Of a DNA stretch of 64,000 bases, positions 6,982-16,496 are shown in pieces. Every line of letters begins with the position of its first letter. Position 1 is the stretch's first letter. The notes beneath the pieces are model-generated. The model was not told the origin of the DNA. It made no database searches and saw nothing but the letters and a program-made list of their open reading frames with translations. The stretch lies in NCBI RefSeq assembly GCF_017744155.1, contig NZ_JAGHQT010000006.1:1-64000 (forward strand), given 5' to 3'. The translations under genes and the position numbers were made by a program. This DNA comes from Endozoicomonas sp. G2_1 (lineage in GTDB: Bacteria; Pseudomonadota; Gammaproteobacteria; Enterobacterales; Alteromonadaceae).

Positions 6982-9507
6982 ATGAAACACAATAATTTTA
7001 AACATACGTTGTTAGCTGTGGCAGTAGTTGCCGGTATCAGCGCTTGTGACGGTGATGATGGTAATCGAGGCCCTGCGGGTGCTCAAGGACCTATCGGTAC
7101 TACTGGTAGTGCAGGTGTTAACAGCTTAATTAATCAAACAATACTTGCGCCAAAAAATGACGCTTGCTTTAACGGCGGTGTTCGATTTGATTCCGGCCTT
7201 GATGCAAATGCTAATGGTATGCTCGAGAGCAGCGAAGTGACCTCAACGAGTTTTACCTGTACACCGACTGTGGTTGATAACAGCCAAAACTTTGTGCGCG
7301 TTGCAACATTCCCGGTTTGTTCTCAAATTGATGCTAATTGTGATAATGACACGGAAACCGCGGCTGAAATTGTCAGTGTCAGCTCAGATAACAATAAACT
7401 CATTTATACTGATAGCCCACAAAATATGGTTGGTTTTATCAATATTAATGACGCTGAGAATCCTATGCCAGCGGGTACTTTATCCTTACCTGGTGAGCCA
7501 ACTTCAGTGGCAGTCCGAGGTGATTATGCGCTAGTGGCTGTGAACCACTCTCAAGATTTTATTAACGTGGCCGGTTCGCTTGAAATTATTGATGTCGATA
7601 GCCAAGCAATTGTGCGCAGTATTGATATTGGCGGACAGCCTGATTCTGTGGCTGTAAGTAAAGATGGTAACTATGCCGCTATCGTGATTGAAAACGAGCG
7701 TGATGAAGATCTCGGTGATGGCGGATTACCTCAGTTGCCCGCAGGCGGTTTAGTGGTTGTTAATATGACGGGGGCAGTTGCCGATTGGACCACTTCTAAC
7801 GTCGCATTAACTGGTTTGGCGACTATAGAAGCAACTGATCCTGAACCAGAGTACGTTGATATCAACGACAATAATATTGCAGTTATCACGTTACAAGAAA
7901 ACAACCATATTGTTTTGGTTGATCTATCAACGGGTCAGGTCACTAATCACTTTTCAGCGGGCAGTGTTGACTTAACTAACATTGATGCCACCGAAGAAGA
8001 TGCCTTTATCAATCAAGTTGAGAGCCTCAGCGGTGTCGTTCGTGAACCCGATGGCGTTACATGGCTTAACAACGACTACTTTGCTACTGCCAATGAAGGT
8101 GACTGGAACGGCGGCAGCCGCGGTTTTTCGGTCTTTGATACCCGTGGCAATGTCGTATATGACTCGGGCAATACTATGGATCAATTAACCGCAGGTATTG
8201 GTCACTATCCAGATGATCGCTCAGAAAACAAAGGTAATGAGCCTGAAAATGCTGAGTTTGGCGTTTTTGGCGACAATCGCTTCTTGTTTATTAACTCTGA
8301 GCGTTCAAGCCTAGTGTTTGTTTATGATGTTGCAGACTTAACTAAACCCGCATTTAAACAAGTATTGCCTGCGGCAGCTGGACCTGAAGGTGCGTTAGCG
8401 ATTCCAGAGCGCAATTTATTAGTGGTTGCCAGTGAAGAAGACGATCGCGGTGATAAGTTGCGTTCTGCCGTTAACATCTATCGCTACAACAGCGTTGAGT
8501 CCAATTATCCAACCATAGCGTCTGTAAACCGTGAAAATGGCACACCAATACCTTTTGCGGCGCTTTCAGGTTTATCGGCAGATACCGTCGACAATGGCTT
8601 GGTTTATTCGATTGAAGATAGCTTTTTCAAAAGCAACCGCATTTTTGCCATTGATACTAAGCAAACGCCAGCGCGCTTGGTCGATGAAATTCGTATTTCT
8701 GATACTAATGATGTTTTCGCCAATATCAGTACAGTGTCATTAGCCGATGCTTCAGTCGATGACGATGATGCAACTCGCGTTAATGTTTTTGACCAAGCTG
8801 ATTTAGCGGCAATGATCAATGCTGATAAAACCGTCAATATTGACCCCGAAGGTATTGCCAAAGCTAGCGACGGTGGCTTTTGGGTCGCCTCTGAAGGTTC
8901 AGGAACGGTTGGTGACAGTAACCGTCCAGTCAACAGCTTAAACTTTATTTTTAAAACCGACGAAAACGGCGTGATTGAAAATGTTATTAGCCTACCTGAT
9001 GCGTTAAACAATGTTCAATTGCGTTTTGGCTTTGAAGGTATTGCTGAATATGCTGGTGCTGCTTACGTTGCATTCCAGCGCGTGTGGCCTGGTGATACCA
9101 ACGCACGTATTGGTATCTATGATGTTGCCAACAGCACGTGGAGCTTTTTGTTCTATCCACTTGATGCACCAGCCTCACAAAACGGCGGTTGGGTTGGTTT
9201 GTCAGACTTAACCTCGCTTGGCAATGGTCAGTTTTTAGTCTTGGAGCGAGACAACCAAGGTGGGCCTGATGCCGCGATTAAGCGTTTGTACCGCATTGAT
9301 ACCACAGGCCTAGCCAATGGTGCGACAGTGACTAAAACTCTGGTACGCGATATTTTACCAGACGTTACTCGAGAGCATTTGAGCTTTGAAAAAGTTGAAG
9401 GTCTAGCAGTGATGGCAAACGGCGATGTTTTATTGGTTAATGACAACGATGGTGTTGACGACAATAGCGGTGAAACTCAGCTAATTAATTTGGGTGATAT
9501 TCTTTAA
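6982..9507 (+). CDS. collagen-like/propeller lipoprotein with C-terminal phytase-esterase-like domain
   Basis: An 841-residue exported protein. The N-terminus has a lipoprotein signal with lipobox GISAC (Cys22). It is followed by a short collagen-like Gly-X-Y run (about 28-45) and a small domain with NSLINQT, CFNGG and DANANGMLESSE (46-93), which I recognise as DUF7151-like. Residues about 100-505 look like a beta-propeller of the choice-of-anchor I type (repeated VAVSKDGNYA-like blades). Residues about 520-830 resemble the esterase-like domain of phytases (PF13449), with DPEGIAKASDGGFWVASEG near 625. It is probably anchored in the outer membrane or facing the periplasm and may act on phosphate esters; this is inferred from domain kinship and from the Pho-box-like array upstream. 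No catalytic residues could be assigned with confidence. The gene is monocistronic, with a terminator at 9571. Confidence 0.85.
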   Translation: MKHNNFKHTLLAVAVVAGISACDGDDGNRGPAGAQGPIGTTGSAGVNSLINQTILAPKNDACFNGGVRFDSGLDANANGMLESSEVTSTSFTCTPTVVDNSQNFVRVATFPVCSQIDANCDNDTETAAEIVSVSSDNNKLIYTDSPQNMVGFININDAENPMPAGTLSLPGEPTSVAVRGDYALVAVNHSQDFINVAGSLEIIDVDSQAIVRSIDIGGQPDSVAVSKDGNYAAIVIENERDEDLGDGGLPQLPAGGLVVVNMTGAVADWTTSNVALTGLATIEATDPEPEYVDINDNNIAVITLQENNHIVLVDLSTGQVTNHFSAGSVDLTNIDATEEDAFINQVESLSGVVREPDGVTWLNNDYFATANEGDWNGGSRGFSVFDTRGNVVYDSGNTMDQLTAGIGHYPDDRSENKGNEPENAEFGVFGDNRFLFINSERSSLVFVYDVADLTKPAFKQVLPAAAGPEGALAIPERNLLVVASEEDDRGDKLRSAVNIYRYNSVESNYPTIASVNRENGTPIPFAALSGLSADTVDNGLVYSIEDSFFKSNRIFAIDTKQTPARLVDEIRISDTNDVFANISTVSLADASVDDDDATRVNVFDQADLAAMINADKTVNIDPEGIAKASDGGFWVASEGSGTVGDSNRPVNSLNFIFKTDENGVIENVISLPDALNNVQLRFGFEGIAEYAGAAYVAFQRVWPGDTNARIGIYDVANSTWSFLFYPLDAPASQNGGWVGLSDLTSLGNGQFLVLERDNQGGPDAAIKRLYRIDTTGLANGATVTKTLVRDILPDVTREHLSFEKVEGLAVMANGDVLLVNDNDGVDDNSGETQLINLGDIL

Positions 9508-9570
9508 TAATATTAACCGAGAAGCCAAGGCAGGCTAAAGCGAAATTAGTCATCTGCAATTGGCAATTCT

Positions 9571-9609
9571 AAAAGCCACTTTGATTAAAATAGTCGAAGT
9601 GGCTTTTTG
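9571..9609 (+). terminator. terminator after the phytase-like lipoprotein gene
   Basis: AAAAGCCACTT (9571-9581) pairs with AAGTGGCTTTT (9597-9607) around a 15-base loop and ends in a T-run. It lies 64 bases after the stop codon. Confidence 0.8.
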
Positions 9610-9766
9610 TTATCATTTTGTAAACAAATAGCATGCTAAGCACTTGCTTTCAATGACTGAACACCGTAGCATTTGAACTCGTTAATTTATCTACCATGCT
9701 CATCTTTAAGTTTTTGATCTTATTAGTTGTAGGATGCGCACTGAGAACATTGAGGTCCGCACACTA

Positions 9767-10249
9767 ATGTCGTCTATGTCATTAAACCACGTCGAAAGTA
9801 TTCTGTTTGTTTGTATGGGCAATATTTGTCGCTCTCCGACCGCGGAAGCGGTGTTTAGACACAAAGCCGCTACTCAGGGCATAAAGCTATCAATTGATTC
9901 TGCCGGTACTTTAGGCGCCCATGCTAAGCAAAAGCCGGATCCTCGTTCACAAAAAGCTGGGATTGCTCGTGGTTATTCTTTTGATGGTATAAAAGCTCGC
10001 AAAGTGACCAAACAAGATTTTTACGATTTTGATTTGATTTTAGCGATGGACGAGCAAAATCTAAAAGATCTGCAACAAGTCGCGCCAGCAGCTCTTGTTG
10101 AAAAACCACAGTTATTTCTTAATTTTGCTGAGAATTTCAGTGATACTGAGGTTCCAGACCCATACTACGGCGGTGCCCGCGGCTTTCAATACGTATTAGA
10201 CTTGGTGGAAGACGCCAGCGACGGCTTATTAAAACAGCTAAAGAGTTAA
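9767..10249 (+). CDS. low-molecular-weight protein tyrosine phosphatase
   Basis: Cytosolic phosphatase of the LMW-PTP family, which hydrolyses phosphotyrosine. The signature CMGNICRS (Cys16 to Arg22 in the chosen frame, C-X5-R loop) is followed by a conserved SPTAEAVF segment, and PDPYYGG near residue 132 supplies the general-acid Asp. I start at ATG 9767 (160 residues), where GAGG lies 11 bases upstream. The longer frame from ATG 9734 would add eleven residues, MRTENIEVRTL, that do not belong to the family and has no ribosome-binding site; a third ATG at 9776 is also possible. No tyrosine kinase or capsule genes are adjacent, so the substrate is unknown; the sequence resembles the stand-alone cytosolic class more than Wzb. 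Confidence 0.93.
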   Translation: MSSMSLNHVESILFVCMGNICRSPTAEAVFRHKAATQGIKLSIDSAGTLGAHAKQKPDPRSQKAGIARGYSFDGIKARKVTKQDFYDFDLILAMDEQNLKDLQQVAPAALVEKPQLFLNFAENFSDTEVPDPYYGGARGFQYVLDLVEDASDGLLKQLKS

Positions 10250-10271
10250 ATTACTTAAAAATCAAAAAAAA

Positions 10272-10304
10272 ACGCCAGATAAGGCTATTATCTGGCTTTT
10301 TGCT
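10272..10304. terminator. bidirectional terminator between convergent phosphatase and DAHP synthase genes
   Basis: GCCAGATAA (10274-10282) pairs with TTATCTGGC (10288-10296) around a 5-base loop. There is an A-run to the left and a T-run to the right, so it serves both converging transcripts. Confidence 0.9.
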
Positions 10305-10326
10305 TTTCTGTGGGGTTTAGCTTGAA

Positions 10327-11370
10327 CTAGCGGTTTTTCGCTTGTGCAAGAATGTCGAGAATTTCTTCACTAGTGTCGAGATTGATACAAGCATCAGTAA
10401 TGCTTTGGCCGTAAGTTAGGTCTTTGCCTGGTTCTACTTTTTGATTACCTTCGACCAAGAAACTTTCAATCATAACGCCAAAAATACTGTCATCACCGTT
10501 TTTAATCTGGTCAGCCAATGATTTAGCGACATCAATTTGTTTAGTATGATCTTTACAACTGTTACCGTGGCTGCAATCGATCATCACTTTTTCACGCAGT
10601 TGACCTTTAGCTAAAATCCCACAGGCATCACTGATATTTTGAGGGTGGTAGTTTGGCGCTTTACCACCGCGCAAAATAATGTGGGCATGTGGGTTACCAT
10701 GAGTTTGGTAAATACACATTTGGCCTTTTTTGTCTGGTGAATATAACACGTGAGGTACGCTAGCGGCTTTGATTGCGTCAGCGGCTATTTGGACATTGCC
10801 ATCGGTACCGTTTTTAAAACCTACTGGGCAAGATAATGCGGAAGCAAGTTCACGATGAACCTGACTTTCTGTGGTACGAGCACCAATCGCGCCCCAAGAA
10901 ATAAGATCAGAAATGTATTGACCTGTCACCATATCCAAGAATTCAGTACCAGCGGGTAAACCAAGCTTATTAATATCCATTAATAGGGTACGTGCAAGCT
11001 TTAAGCCTTTGGCAACGTGGAATGATTTATCTAAATCAGGATCGCTAATCAAGCCTTTCCAACCGACGGTGGTTCTTGGTTTTTCAAAGTAAACGCGCAT
11101 GACGATATAAAGTGTGTCTTTATATTTTTCGTGCAGTACTTTTAGTTTTTTGGCGTAATCAATTGCTGCATCGACATCGTGAATCGAACACGGGCCAATA
11201 ATGACAAGGGTACGAGGGTCTTTACCTTCGATAATCGCTTCTATTTGCGAACGTGCATCGAGAATAAAGTTAGCGGTTTGCTGATCTAACGGAATTTGTT
11301 GGGCGAGTTGATCTGGTGAGACAAGGTGCTCTATCAGACTCGTGCGTATTTCATCTGTTTTTATCGACAT
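10327..11370 (-). CDS. aroH: 3-deoxy-7-phosphoheptulonate (DAHP) synthase, AroH/AroF-like isozyme
   Basis: Second DAHP synthase of the window, 347 residues, same reaction as AroG. It has GPCSIHD with Cys61 as metal ligand, KPRTTVGWKG, FLDMVTGQYISDLISWGAIG and a CSHGNSCKD segment. The N-terminus (TDEIRTSLIEHLVSPDQLAQ) and the MVTGQ..SDLISWGAIG block resemble the E. coli tryptophan-sensitive AroH, while HIILRGGKAPNYHP and DCSHGNS resemble AroF, so isozyme sensitivity cannot be fixed by eye; the symbol is tentative. It is encoded on the same strand as and 104 bases downstream of ppsR, close to ppsA. This links PEP supply to aromatic synthesis. The leader contains an 18-base inverted repeat (see 11384). 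Confidence 0.9.
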   Translation of the reverse strand: MSIKTDEIRTSLIEHLVSPDQLAQQIPLDQQTANFILDARSQIEAIIEGKDPRTLVIIGPCSIHDVDAAIDYAKKLKVLHEKYKDTLYIVMRVYFEKPRTTVGWKGLISDPDLDKSFHVAKGLKLARTLLMDINKLGLPAGTEFLDMVTGQYISDLISWGAIGARTTESQVHRELASALSCPVGFKNGTDGNVQIAADAIKAASVPHVLYSPDKKGQMCIYQTHGNPHAHIILRGGKAPNYHPQNISDACGILAKGQLREKVMIDCSHGNSCKDHTKQIDVAKSLADQIKNGDDSIFGVMIESFLVEGNQKVEPGKDLTYGQSITDACINLDTSEEILDILAQAKNR

Positions 11371-11383
11371 AATTTCTTTCTAA

Positions 11384-11401
11384 CCAAATGACTCAATTTG
11401 G
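11384..11401. repeat. inverted repeat in the leader of the AroH-like gene
   Basis: CCAAAT (11384-11389) and ATTTGG (11396-11401) flank GACTCA, 14 bases upstream of the start codon. It could be an operator half-site pair or a small hairpin near the ribosome-binding region. It does not match a TrpR or TyrR site I know. Confidence 0.3.
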
Positions 11402-11474
11402 CACTACTTTTTATCATTGTAAGCCTATAGAAATGGGCATTTTGAACGAGTTTTCAAGTGCAGACCGCAAAATA

Positions 11475-12284
11475 TTAATATTTATATCGCTGCAAGCCGG
11501 TAATTGATAATATTTTTGCGGTAATTTCCTCCACTGACAGCTTAGTCGTATTCAGGTAAGGTATTTTTTCCTTTTTGTAGAGTTTCTCTACTTCGCGCAC
11601 TTCCATCCGACATTGACGAGCTGACGAGTAACGGCTGTTCGCCATGCGGCCATCGCGAATGTCCATTAACCGTTGGGCATCAATCGTTAAACCAAACAAT
11701 TTCTTTTTGTGATCTTTTAAGCAGGCGGGAATCTTTAGTTCATCCATATCTTCCTCGGTAAATGGATAATTAGCCGCTTTAATACCGTATTGTAAGGCGA
11801 GATACAAAGATGTTGGCGTTTTTCCTGACCGAGAAACACCAACCAAAATAACGTCAGCGTGTTCATAGTTACTGATATTGCCACCGTCGTCATTGGCCAA
11901 TGCGTAGTTAACCGCATCAATTCGATAGTTGTAGCTATTTTCGTGAATACTGTGGGTGCGATGGGCTTTCGGCGTGGCTTGAATGCCTAACTGTTGCTCC
12001 ATTGGGATGACAAAACGCTCGAGAAAGTTGTAGATAACACCGTCACTGTTTTCGATGATTTTACCGATTTCTGGATTGACAAAGGTTTGGAAAACTAACG
12101 GTTTCTCGCCTGAGCGTTGATACTCTTTGTTAATCTTTCGCTTTGCTTCTTCTGCCTTTTCAACGCTTTCAACAAAGGCAATTGTCTGGTGTTTAAACTC
12201 TGCGGGAAATAACGACAGTAAAGCATGGCCAAAGACTTCTGAGGTGATGGCGGTACCATCGGAAACATAAAAGGCAGTACGCAT
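11475..12284 (-). CDS. ppsR: PEP synthase regulatory protein (bifunctional kinase/pyrophosphorylase)
   Basis: PpsR (DUF299 family) switches PEP synthase off by ADP-dependent phosphorylation of a threonine next to its catalytic histidine, and on again by Pi-dependent removal of that phosphate. The 269-residue protein has the family start [16 protein letters not shown], the P-loop [11 protein letters not shown] near residues 148-158, and the conserved R..CRMEV segment near 223. The length is typical. It is divergent from ppsA across 325 bases, the normal arrangement for regulator and target, and this context confirms the PEP synthase rather than the PPDK branch of the family. Confidence 0.95.
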   Translation of the reverse strand: MRTAFYVSDGTAITSEVFGHALLSLFPAEFKHQTIAFVESVEKAEEAKRKINKEYQRSGEKPLVFQTFVNPEIGKIIENSDGVIYNFLERFVIPMEQQLGIQATPKAHRTHSIHENSYNYRIDAVNYALANDDGGNISNYEHADVILVGVSRSGKTPTSLYLALQYGIKAANYPFTEEDMDELKIPACLKDHKKKLFGLTIDAQRLMDIRDGRMANSRYSSARQCRMEVREVEKLYKKEKIPYLNTTKLSVEEITAKILSITGLQRYKY

Positions 12285-12609
12285 ATATTAGACCTGAATT
12301 ACAAACCCCATCTCGGGATAATAAATGGCTTTCTAGTTGCTCTTTTCAACGCTAACGTCGTTAAATTTACTTGCAATAGACAAGCTATTGACGCGCAAAT
12401 TTGCCTTGTTATCGAAGAAAATATCTAACTAAAAAGTTCAAACGACACAATAAGTGTTAAACCTAAAAACTACCACATCTCTTACCCCGAGCTGCGGTTT
12501 AATAATGAAAAGTTGCAAAGATTATTTCAGTTTAACAATGACCAGTGTAAGATGTTGCGATAAATGAGAGAAGTGATTTTTTGAATTTTGTAATTTGAGG
12601 AGAACACCA
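12285..12609. promoter_or_regulatory. divergent ppsR/ppsA intergenic region
   Basis: A 325-base gap between the divergent starts with no credible ORF. It must hold both promoters. I looked for a Cra/FruR-type palindrome (TGAAACGTTTCA-like), which controls ppsA in enterics, and saw none that is clear. The ppsA ribosome-binding site GAGGAG lies at 12597-12602. Confidence 0.5.
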
Positions 12610-14982
12610 GTGCAAGAAAACGTGCTTTGGTATCAAGAACTTGGAATGAACGACGTTGAACGAGTAGGGGGCAAAAACGCTTCTCTCGGTGAAATGATTT
12701 CTAATTTAGCGAACGTTGGTGTGCAAGTCCCTGGCGGCTTTGCGACCACGGCTTACGCGTTTAATGAGTTTCTTGAACAAAGTGGTCTAAACGACAAGAT
12801 TTATCAGTTGTTAGACCAATTAGACGTCAGCGACGTCAACGCGCTAGCGCAATGTGGTGCGACCATTAGACAATGGATTATCGACACGCCATTTTTACCA
12901 CAAATGCAGGCGGATATTGAACAAGCCTATCAGCAATTGGCTGGTGAATTTACCGAAGATGCTTCATTTGCTGTACGCTCGTCGGCAACTGCAGAAGACA
13001 TGCCAGACGCATCATTTGCCGGTCAACAAGAAACTTTCCTCAACGTGCGCGGTTTAGACGCCGTAATGGTGGCCATTAAACACGTATTTGCCTCACTATT
13101 TAACGACCGAGCTATTTCGTATCGCGTTCACCAAGGCTACGACCACCGCGGTGTCGCTTTATCTGCCGGCATTCAGCGTATGGTGCGCAGTGATATCGCA
13201 TCAAGTGGCGTAATGTTCTCAATTGATACTGAATCAGGCTTTGAAGATGTCGTTTTTGTGACCTCGAGCTATGGTTTAGGTGAAATGGTGGTGCAGGGCG
13301 CGGTTAACCCTGATGAATTTTACGTCCACAAACCAACCTTAGCAAAAGATAAACCAGCGGTTGTTCGCCGTAATATTGGCAGTAAAGCGATTAAAATGGT
13401 TTATAGCGATACCCAAGAGCACGGCAAGCAAGTTGAAATTGTTGATATCGAGCCAGCTCAGTCTAATCAGTTTTCACTCACTGACCAAGAAGTGCAGGAA
13501 CTCGCCAAACAAGCGGTAATTATTGAACGTCACTACGGTCGTCCAATGGATATCGAATGGGCTAAAGACGGTTTGGACGGCAAGTTATACATTGTTCAAG
13601 CCCGCCCTGAAACTGTTCGCAGCCGTGAAAACGCTAATGTAATGGAACAGTTCCAATTACAAGCGACGGCGCCGGTGATTTGTGAAGGCCGCTCAATTGG
13701 TCACAAAATCGGTAGCGGTAAAGCGAAAGTGCTCAGTTCATTAGAAGAAATGGATAAAATCGAGCAGGGTGATGTACTAGTGACTGACATGACAGATCCC
13801 GATTGGGAACCGATCATGAAGCGCGCATCTGCCATTGTGACCAATCGCGGTGGTAGAACTTGTCACGCGGCAATTATTGCACGTGAGATGGGCATCCCTG
13901 CGGTAGTAGGTTGTGGCAATGCCACAGATAAAATTGCTAATGGCGATAGTGTTACCGTTTCCTGCGCAGAAGGTGATACTGGCTTTATTTATCAAGGTGA
14001 ACTTGAGTACACGGTAAATACGTCTGAAGTCGACAAAATGCCAGAGTTACCACTTAAAATAATGATGAATGTTGGCAACCCTGACCGCGCGTTTGCTTTT
14101 GCTCGCTTGCCACATGCCGGTATTGGTTTAGCCCGTTTAGAATTCATCATTAACAAAATGATCGGTATTCACCCGAAAGCGCTATTGAACTACGCTGAGC
14201 AATCGGCGGATTTGCGCGAAGAAATTGATGATATTATCGCTGGTTATGACAGCCCTGTAGAATTTTACATCGCTAAATTAACTGAAGGGATATCAACGCT
14301 TGCTGCCGCTTATGCACCAGAGCGTGTAATTGTTCGTATGTCTGACTTTAAATCAAACGAGTACGCCAACCTTGTTGGTGGTGAAGAGTTTGAACCAGAC
14401 GAAGAAAACCCTATGATTGGTTATCGCGGAGCCTCTCGTTATATCTCTGAAGACTTTAGAGATTGTTTCGCACTTGAATGTGAAGCGATTAAGCGCGTGC
14501 GCAACGAGATGGATTTAACCAATGTTGAAGTCATGATTCCGTTTGTTCGTACCTTGGAAGAAGCTGAAGCTGTGATTGATATCCTTGCTGAAAATGGTTT
14601 AAAACGCGGTGAAAACGGCTTAAAAGTCATTATGATGTGTGAACTACCGTCAAATGCTTTACTCGCCGACCAGTTCTTAGATTACTTTGACGGTTTTTCT
14701 ATCGGTTCAAATGACTTAACGCAACTAACGCTTGGCCTTGACCGAGATTCAGGTTTGATTGCTCACCTGTTTGACGAGCGCAACCCTGCTATTAAAAAAT
14801 TGCTATCGATGGCGATTCAAGCCTGTAAAGCGCGTGGCAAGTATGTTGGTATCTGTGGTCAAGGGCCTTCAGATCACGCCGATTTTGCTGCTTGGTTAGT
14901 CAGCGAGGGCATCGACAGCGTTTCGTTAAACCCTGATACAGTTTTGCCAACTTGGTTATATCTAGCTGAGCAATACAAGTAA
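12610..14982 (+). CDS. ppsA: phosphoenolpyruvate synthase
   Basis: Converts pyruvate, ATP and water to PEP, AMP and Pi, the gluconeogenic entry step. The start is taken as GTG at 12610 (790 residues), because GAGGAG at 12597-12602 gives ideal spacing; a TTG five codons upstream would swallow that site. Order of domains: ATP-binding PPDK N-terminal domain (about 5-345, with [20 protein letters not shown]), swivelling phosphohistidine domain (about 370-460, [13 protein letters not shown] with His419, preceded by the Thr that PpsR phosphorylates), and PEP-utilising TIM barrel (about 480-785, with CGQGPSD near the end). It matches the E. coli enzyme throughout. The divergent ppsR encodes its regulator, and a strong terminator follows. 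Confidence 0.97.
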   Translation: MQENVLWYQELGMNDVERVGGKNASLGEMISNLANVGVQVPGGFATTAYAFNEFLEQSGLNDKIYQLLDQLDVSDVNALAQCGATIRQWIIDTPFLPQMQADIEQAYQQLAGEFTEDASFAVRSSATAEDMPDASFAGQQETFLNVRGLDAVMVAIKHVFASLFNDRAISYRVHQGYDHRGVALSAGIQRMVRSDIASSGVMFSIDTESGFEDVVFVTSSYGLGEMVVQGAVNPDEFYVHKPTLAKDKPAVVRRNIGSKAIKMVYSDTQEHGKQVEIVDIEPAQSNQFSLTDQEVQELAKQAVIIERHYGRPMDIEWAKDGLDGKLYIVQARPETVRSRENANVMEQFQLQATAPVICEGRSIGHKIGSGKAKVLSSLEEMDKIEQGDVLVTDMTDPDWEPIMKRASAIVTNRGGRTCHAAIIAREMGIPAVVGCGNATDKIANGDSVTVSCAEGDTGFIYQGELEYTVNTSEVDKMPELPLKIMMNVGNPDRAFAFARLPHAGIGLARLEFIINKMIGIHPKALLNYAEQSADLREEIDDIIAGYDSPVEFYIAKLTEGISTLAAAYAPERVIVRMSDFKSNEYANLVGGEEFEPDEENPMIGYRGASRYISEDFRDCFALECEAIKRVRNEMDLTNVEVMIPFVRTLEEAEAVIDILAENGLKRGENGLKVIMMCELPSNALLADQFLDYFDGFSIGSNDLTQLTLGLDRDSGLIAHLFDERNPAIKKLLSMAIQACKARGKYVGICGQGPSDHADFAAWLVSEGIDSVSLNPDTVLPTWLYLAEQYK

Positions 14983-15033
14983 TAAGGTTGATTAAGCGCG
15001 ACTCATTGAGTTCAGCTTGATGTCTTTGACCAT

Positions 15034-15065
15034 AAAAAATAGAGGGCAAAAGCCCTCTATTTTTT
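15034..15065. terminator. terminator between ppsA and the leucine dehydrogenase gene
   Basis: ATAGAGGGC (15039-15047) pairs with GCCCTCTAT (15052-15060) around AAAA, with A-run and T-run flanks. It can work in both directions between the convergent genes. Confidence 0.9.
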
Positions 15066-15231
15066 GTCATTACAGCTTAAATTAGTAGTTTCGTTAATAG
15101 TTTCGTTAAAAGTGTTTGCCATACTAAACTAATCAACAAATGACACCAAATAGACATTTTCATTAATGACTAATAAAACCATTTTGTAACGCGTAACTAA
15201 GATAGTTCATTAAAAACAAGGTGTTATAGTT

Positions 15232-16272
15232 TTATTTGTTTTTGCCGCCATTAGCGATAATTTCTCGTGCGATTTCGTCAGCAACGGCTCCCGTCGGTAA
15301 ATTTCTTAACTGCGCTTGAGTAAATACATCAAGTAATGTCTGATAAATTTCTTCAACTTTGGCGGTTGCTTTGTCGGCATTGTAATCATCTTCAAACGAA
15401 ATGTTGATGATGCCACCGGCGTTAATCACATAGTCGGGTGCGTACAAAATACCGCGCTCTTTGAGCATTAAATCGTGTTTTTCTTGTGCCAATTGATTGT
15501 TTGCACAACCGGCGATAATTTTTGCTTTAATGCGATCAATTGTGCTGTCGTTAACCGTTGCGCCTAAGGCACAAGGGCAATAGATATCAACGTCTTGGTC
15601 ATAAATTTCATTTAGTCCGACAATTTTGGCATCAAACTGCGCGGCAACTTTATCAAGTGCGGTTTGATTTAAATCAGTGACCACTAAATTAGCGCCTGCT
15701 TTGTGAAGATGCTCGCACAAATAATAACCGACACTACCCAAGCCTTGAATGGCGACAGTAAGCCCAGTTAAGTCATCGCGCTGAAACTTGTGTTTTACCG
15801 CTGCTTTAATACCAACAAATGTACCTAACGCTGTAAACGGTGCAGGGTTACCACTTTTACCTTCAGTACCTGTGACAAAAGGAGTGACAGTGTTAGCGAT
15901 GGCGATATCATCAGTGGTAATGTTAACGTCTTCAGCGCTGATGTAATGGCCGTTTAAACGGTTAAGTGCGTCGCCAAAGGCCTTAAAAAGTGCTTCAGAC
16001 TTGATGGTTTTGGCGTCGCCGATAATGACTGATTTACCACCACCCATGGCTAAGCCTGCCATCGCGTTTTTGTAGGTCATACCTTTAGAAAGTCGCAAAA
16101 CATCGGTAATCGCTTCACCTTCAGTGGCGTAATCCCACATTCGACAACCACCAACAGCAGGTCCGAGCTTTGTACTATGAACGGCAATAATGGCTTTTAG
16201 GCCAGTCTCTTTGTCACTACAAAAAACGACTTGTTCGTGGTTATCAAAATCTAATTGGTCAAAAACTGCCAC
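15232..16272 (-). CDS. leucine dehydrogenase (Leu/Phe/Val dehydrogenase family)
   Basis: NAD-dependent oxidative deamination of branched-chain amino acids to their keto acids, the first step of leucine and valine use. The start is set at GTG 16272 (346 residues), preceded by GGAG at eight bases; an ATG 24 bases upstream would cover that site. With this start the catalytic lysines fall exactly at Lys68 (GMTYKN) and Lys80 (GGGKSV), as in Bacillus leucine dehydrogenases. A Rossmann nucleotide-binding motif GLGSVG lies near 180, and the C-terminal part carries NAGGIINI. Substrate choice among Leu, Val and Phe cannot be read from the sequence. The gene stands alone; a long inverted repeat lies in its upstream region (16336-16368). 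Confidence 0.92.
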   Translation of the reverse strand: MAVFDQLDFDNHEQVVFCSDKETGLKAIIAVHSTKLGPAVGGCRMWDYATEGEAITDVLRLSKGMTYKNAMAGLAMGGGKSVIIGDAKTIKSEALFKAFGDALNRLNGHYISAEDVNITTDDIAIANTVTPFVTGTEGKSGNPAPFTALGTFVGIKAAVKHKFQRDDLTGLTVAIQGLGSVGYYLCEHLHKAGANLVVTDLNQTALDKVAAQFDAKIVGLNEIYDQDVDIYCPCALGATVNDSTIDRIKAKIIAGCANNQLAQEKHDLMLKERGILYAPDYVINAGGIINISFEDDYNADKATAKVEEIYQTLLDVFTQAQLRNLPTGAVADEIAREIIANGGKNK

Positions 16273-16335
16273 AATAAATTCTCCAATGAAAATCAACCAA
16301 TAGGTTGAATTGAGATGATTTAGTTGACGCAGACC

Positions 16336-16368
16336 TTAGCACTTCGATATCACGCAAGCTAGTGCTAA
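16336..16368. repeat. 8-bp inverted repeat upstream of leucine dehydrogenase
   Basis: TTAGCACT (16336-16343) and AGTGCTAA (16361-16368) are perfect inverted copies 17 bases apart, 64-96 bases before the start codon on the minus strand. It could be an operator for a dimeric regulator or a leader hairpin. A second shorter one, AATACA/TGTATT, lies at about 16403-16418. Confidence 0.45.
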
Positions 16369-16496
16369 TAAATATTAATTTAGTCGGACTTGTTCACTAT
16401 TGAATACAGTGTTGTATTAGCAATAAGTGTATATACAATAGCTTGGATTATTACCGCATGAGCGCTAAGATGGCGTTCTTCTTGTCGCTGGATTCA

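Noticed and set aside
12285-12609. Cra/FruR operator in the ppsA promoter
   Set aside because: No TGAAACGTTTCA-like palindrome was found by eye in either direction.
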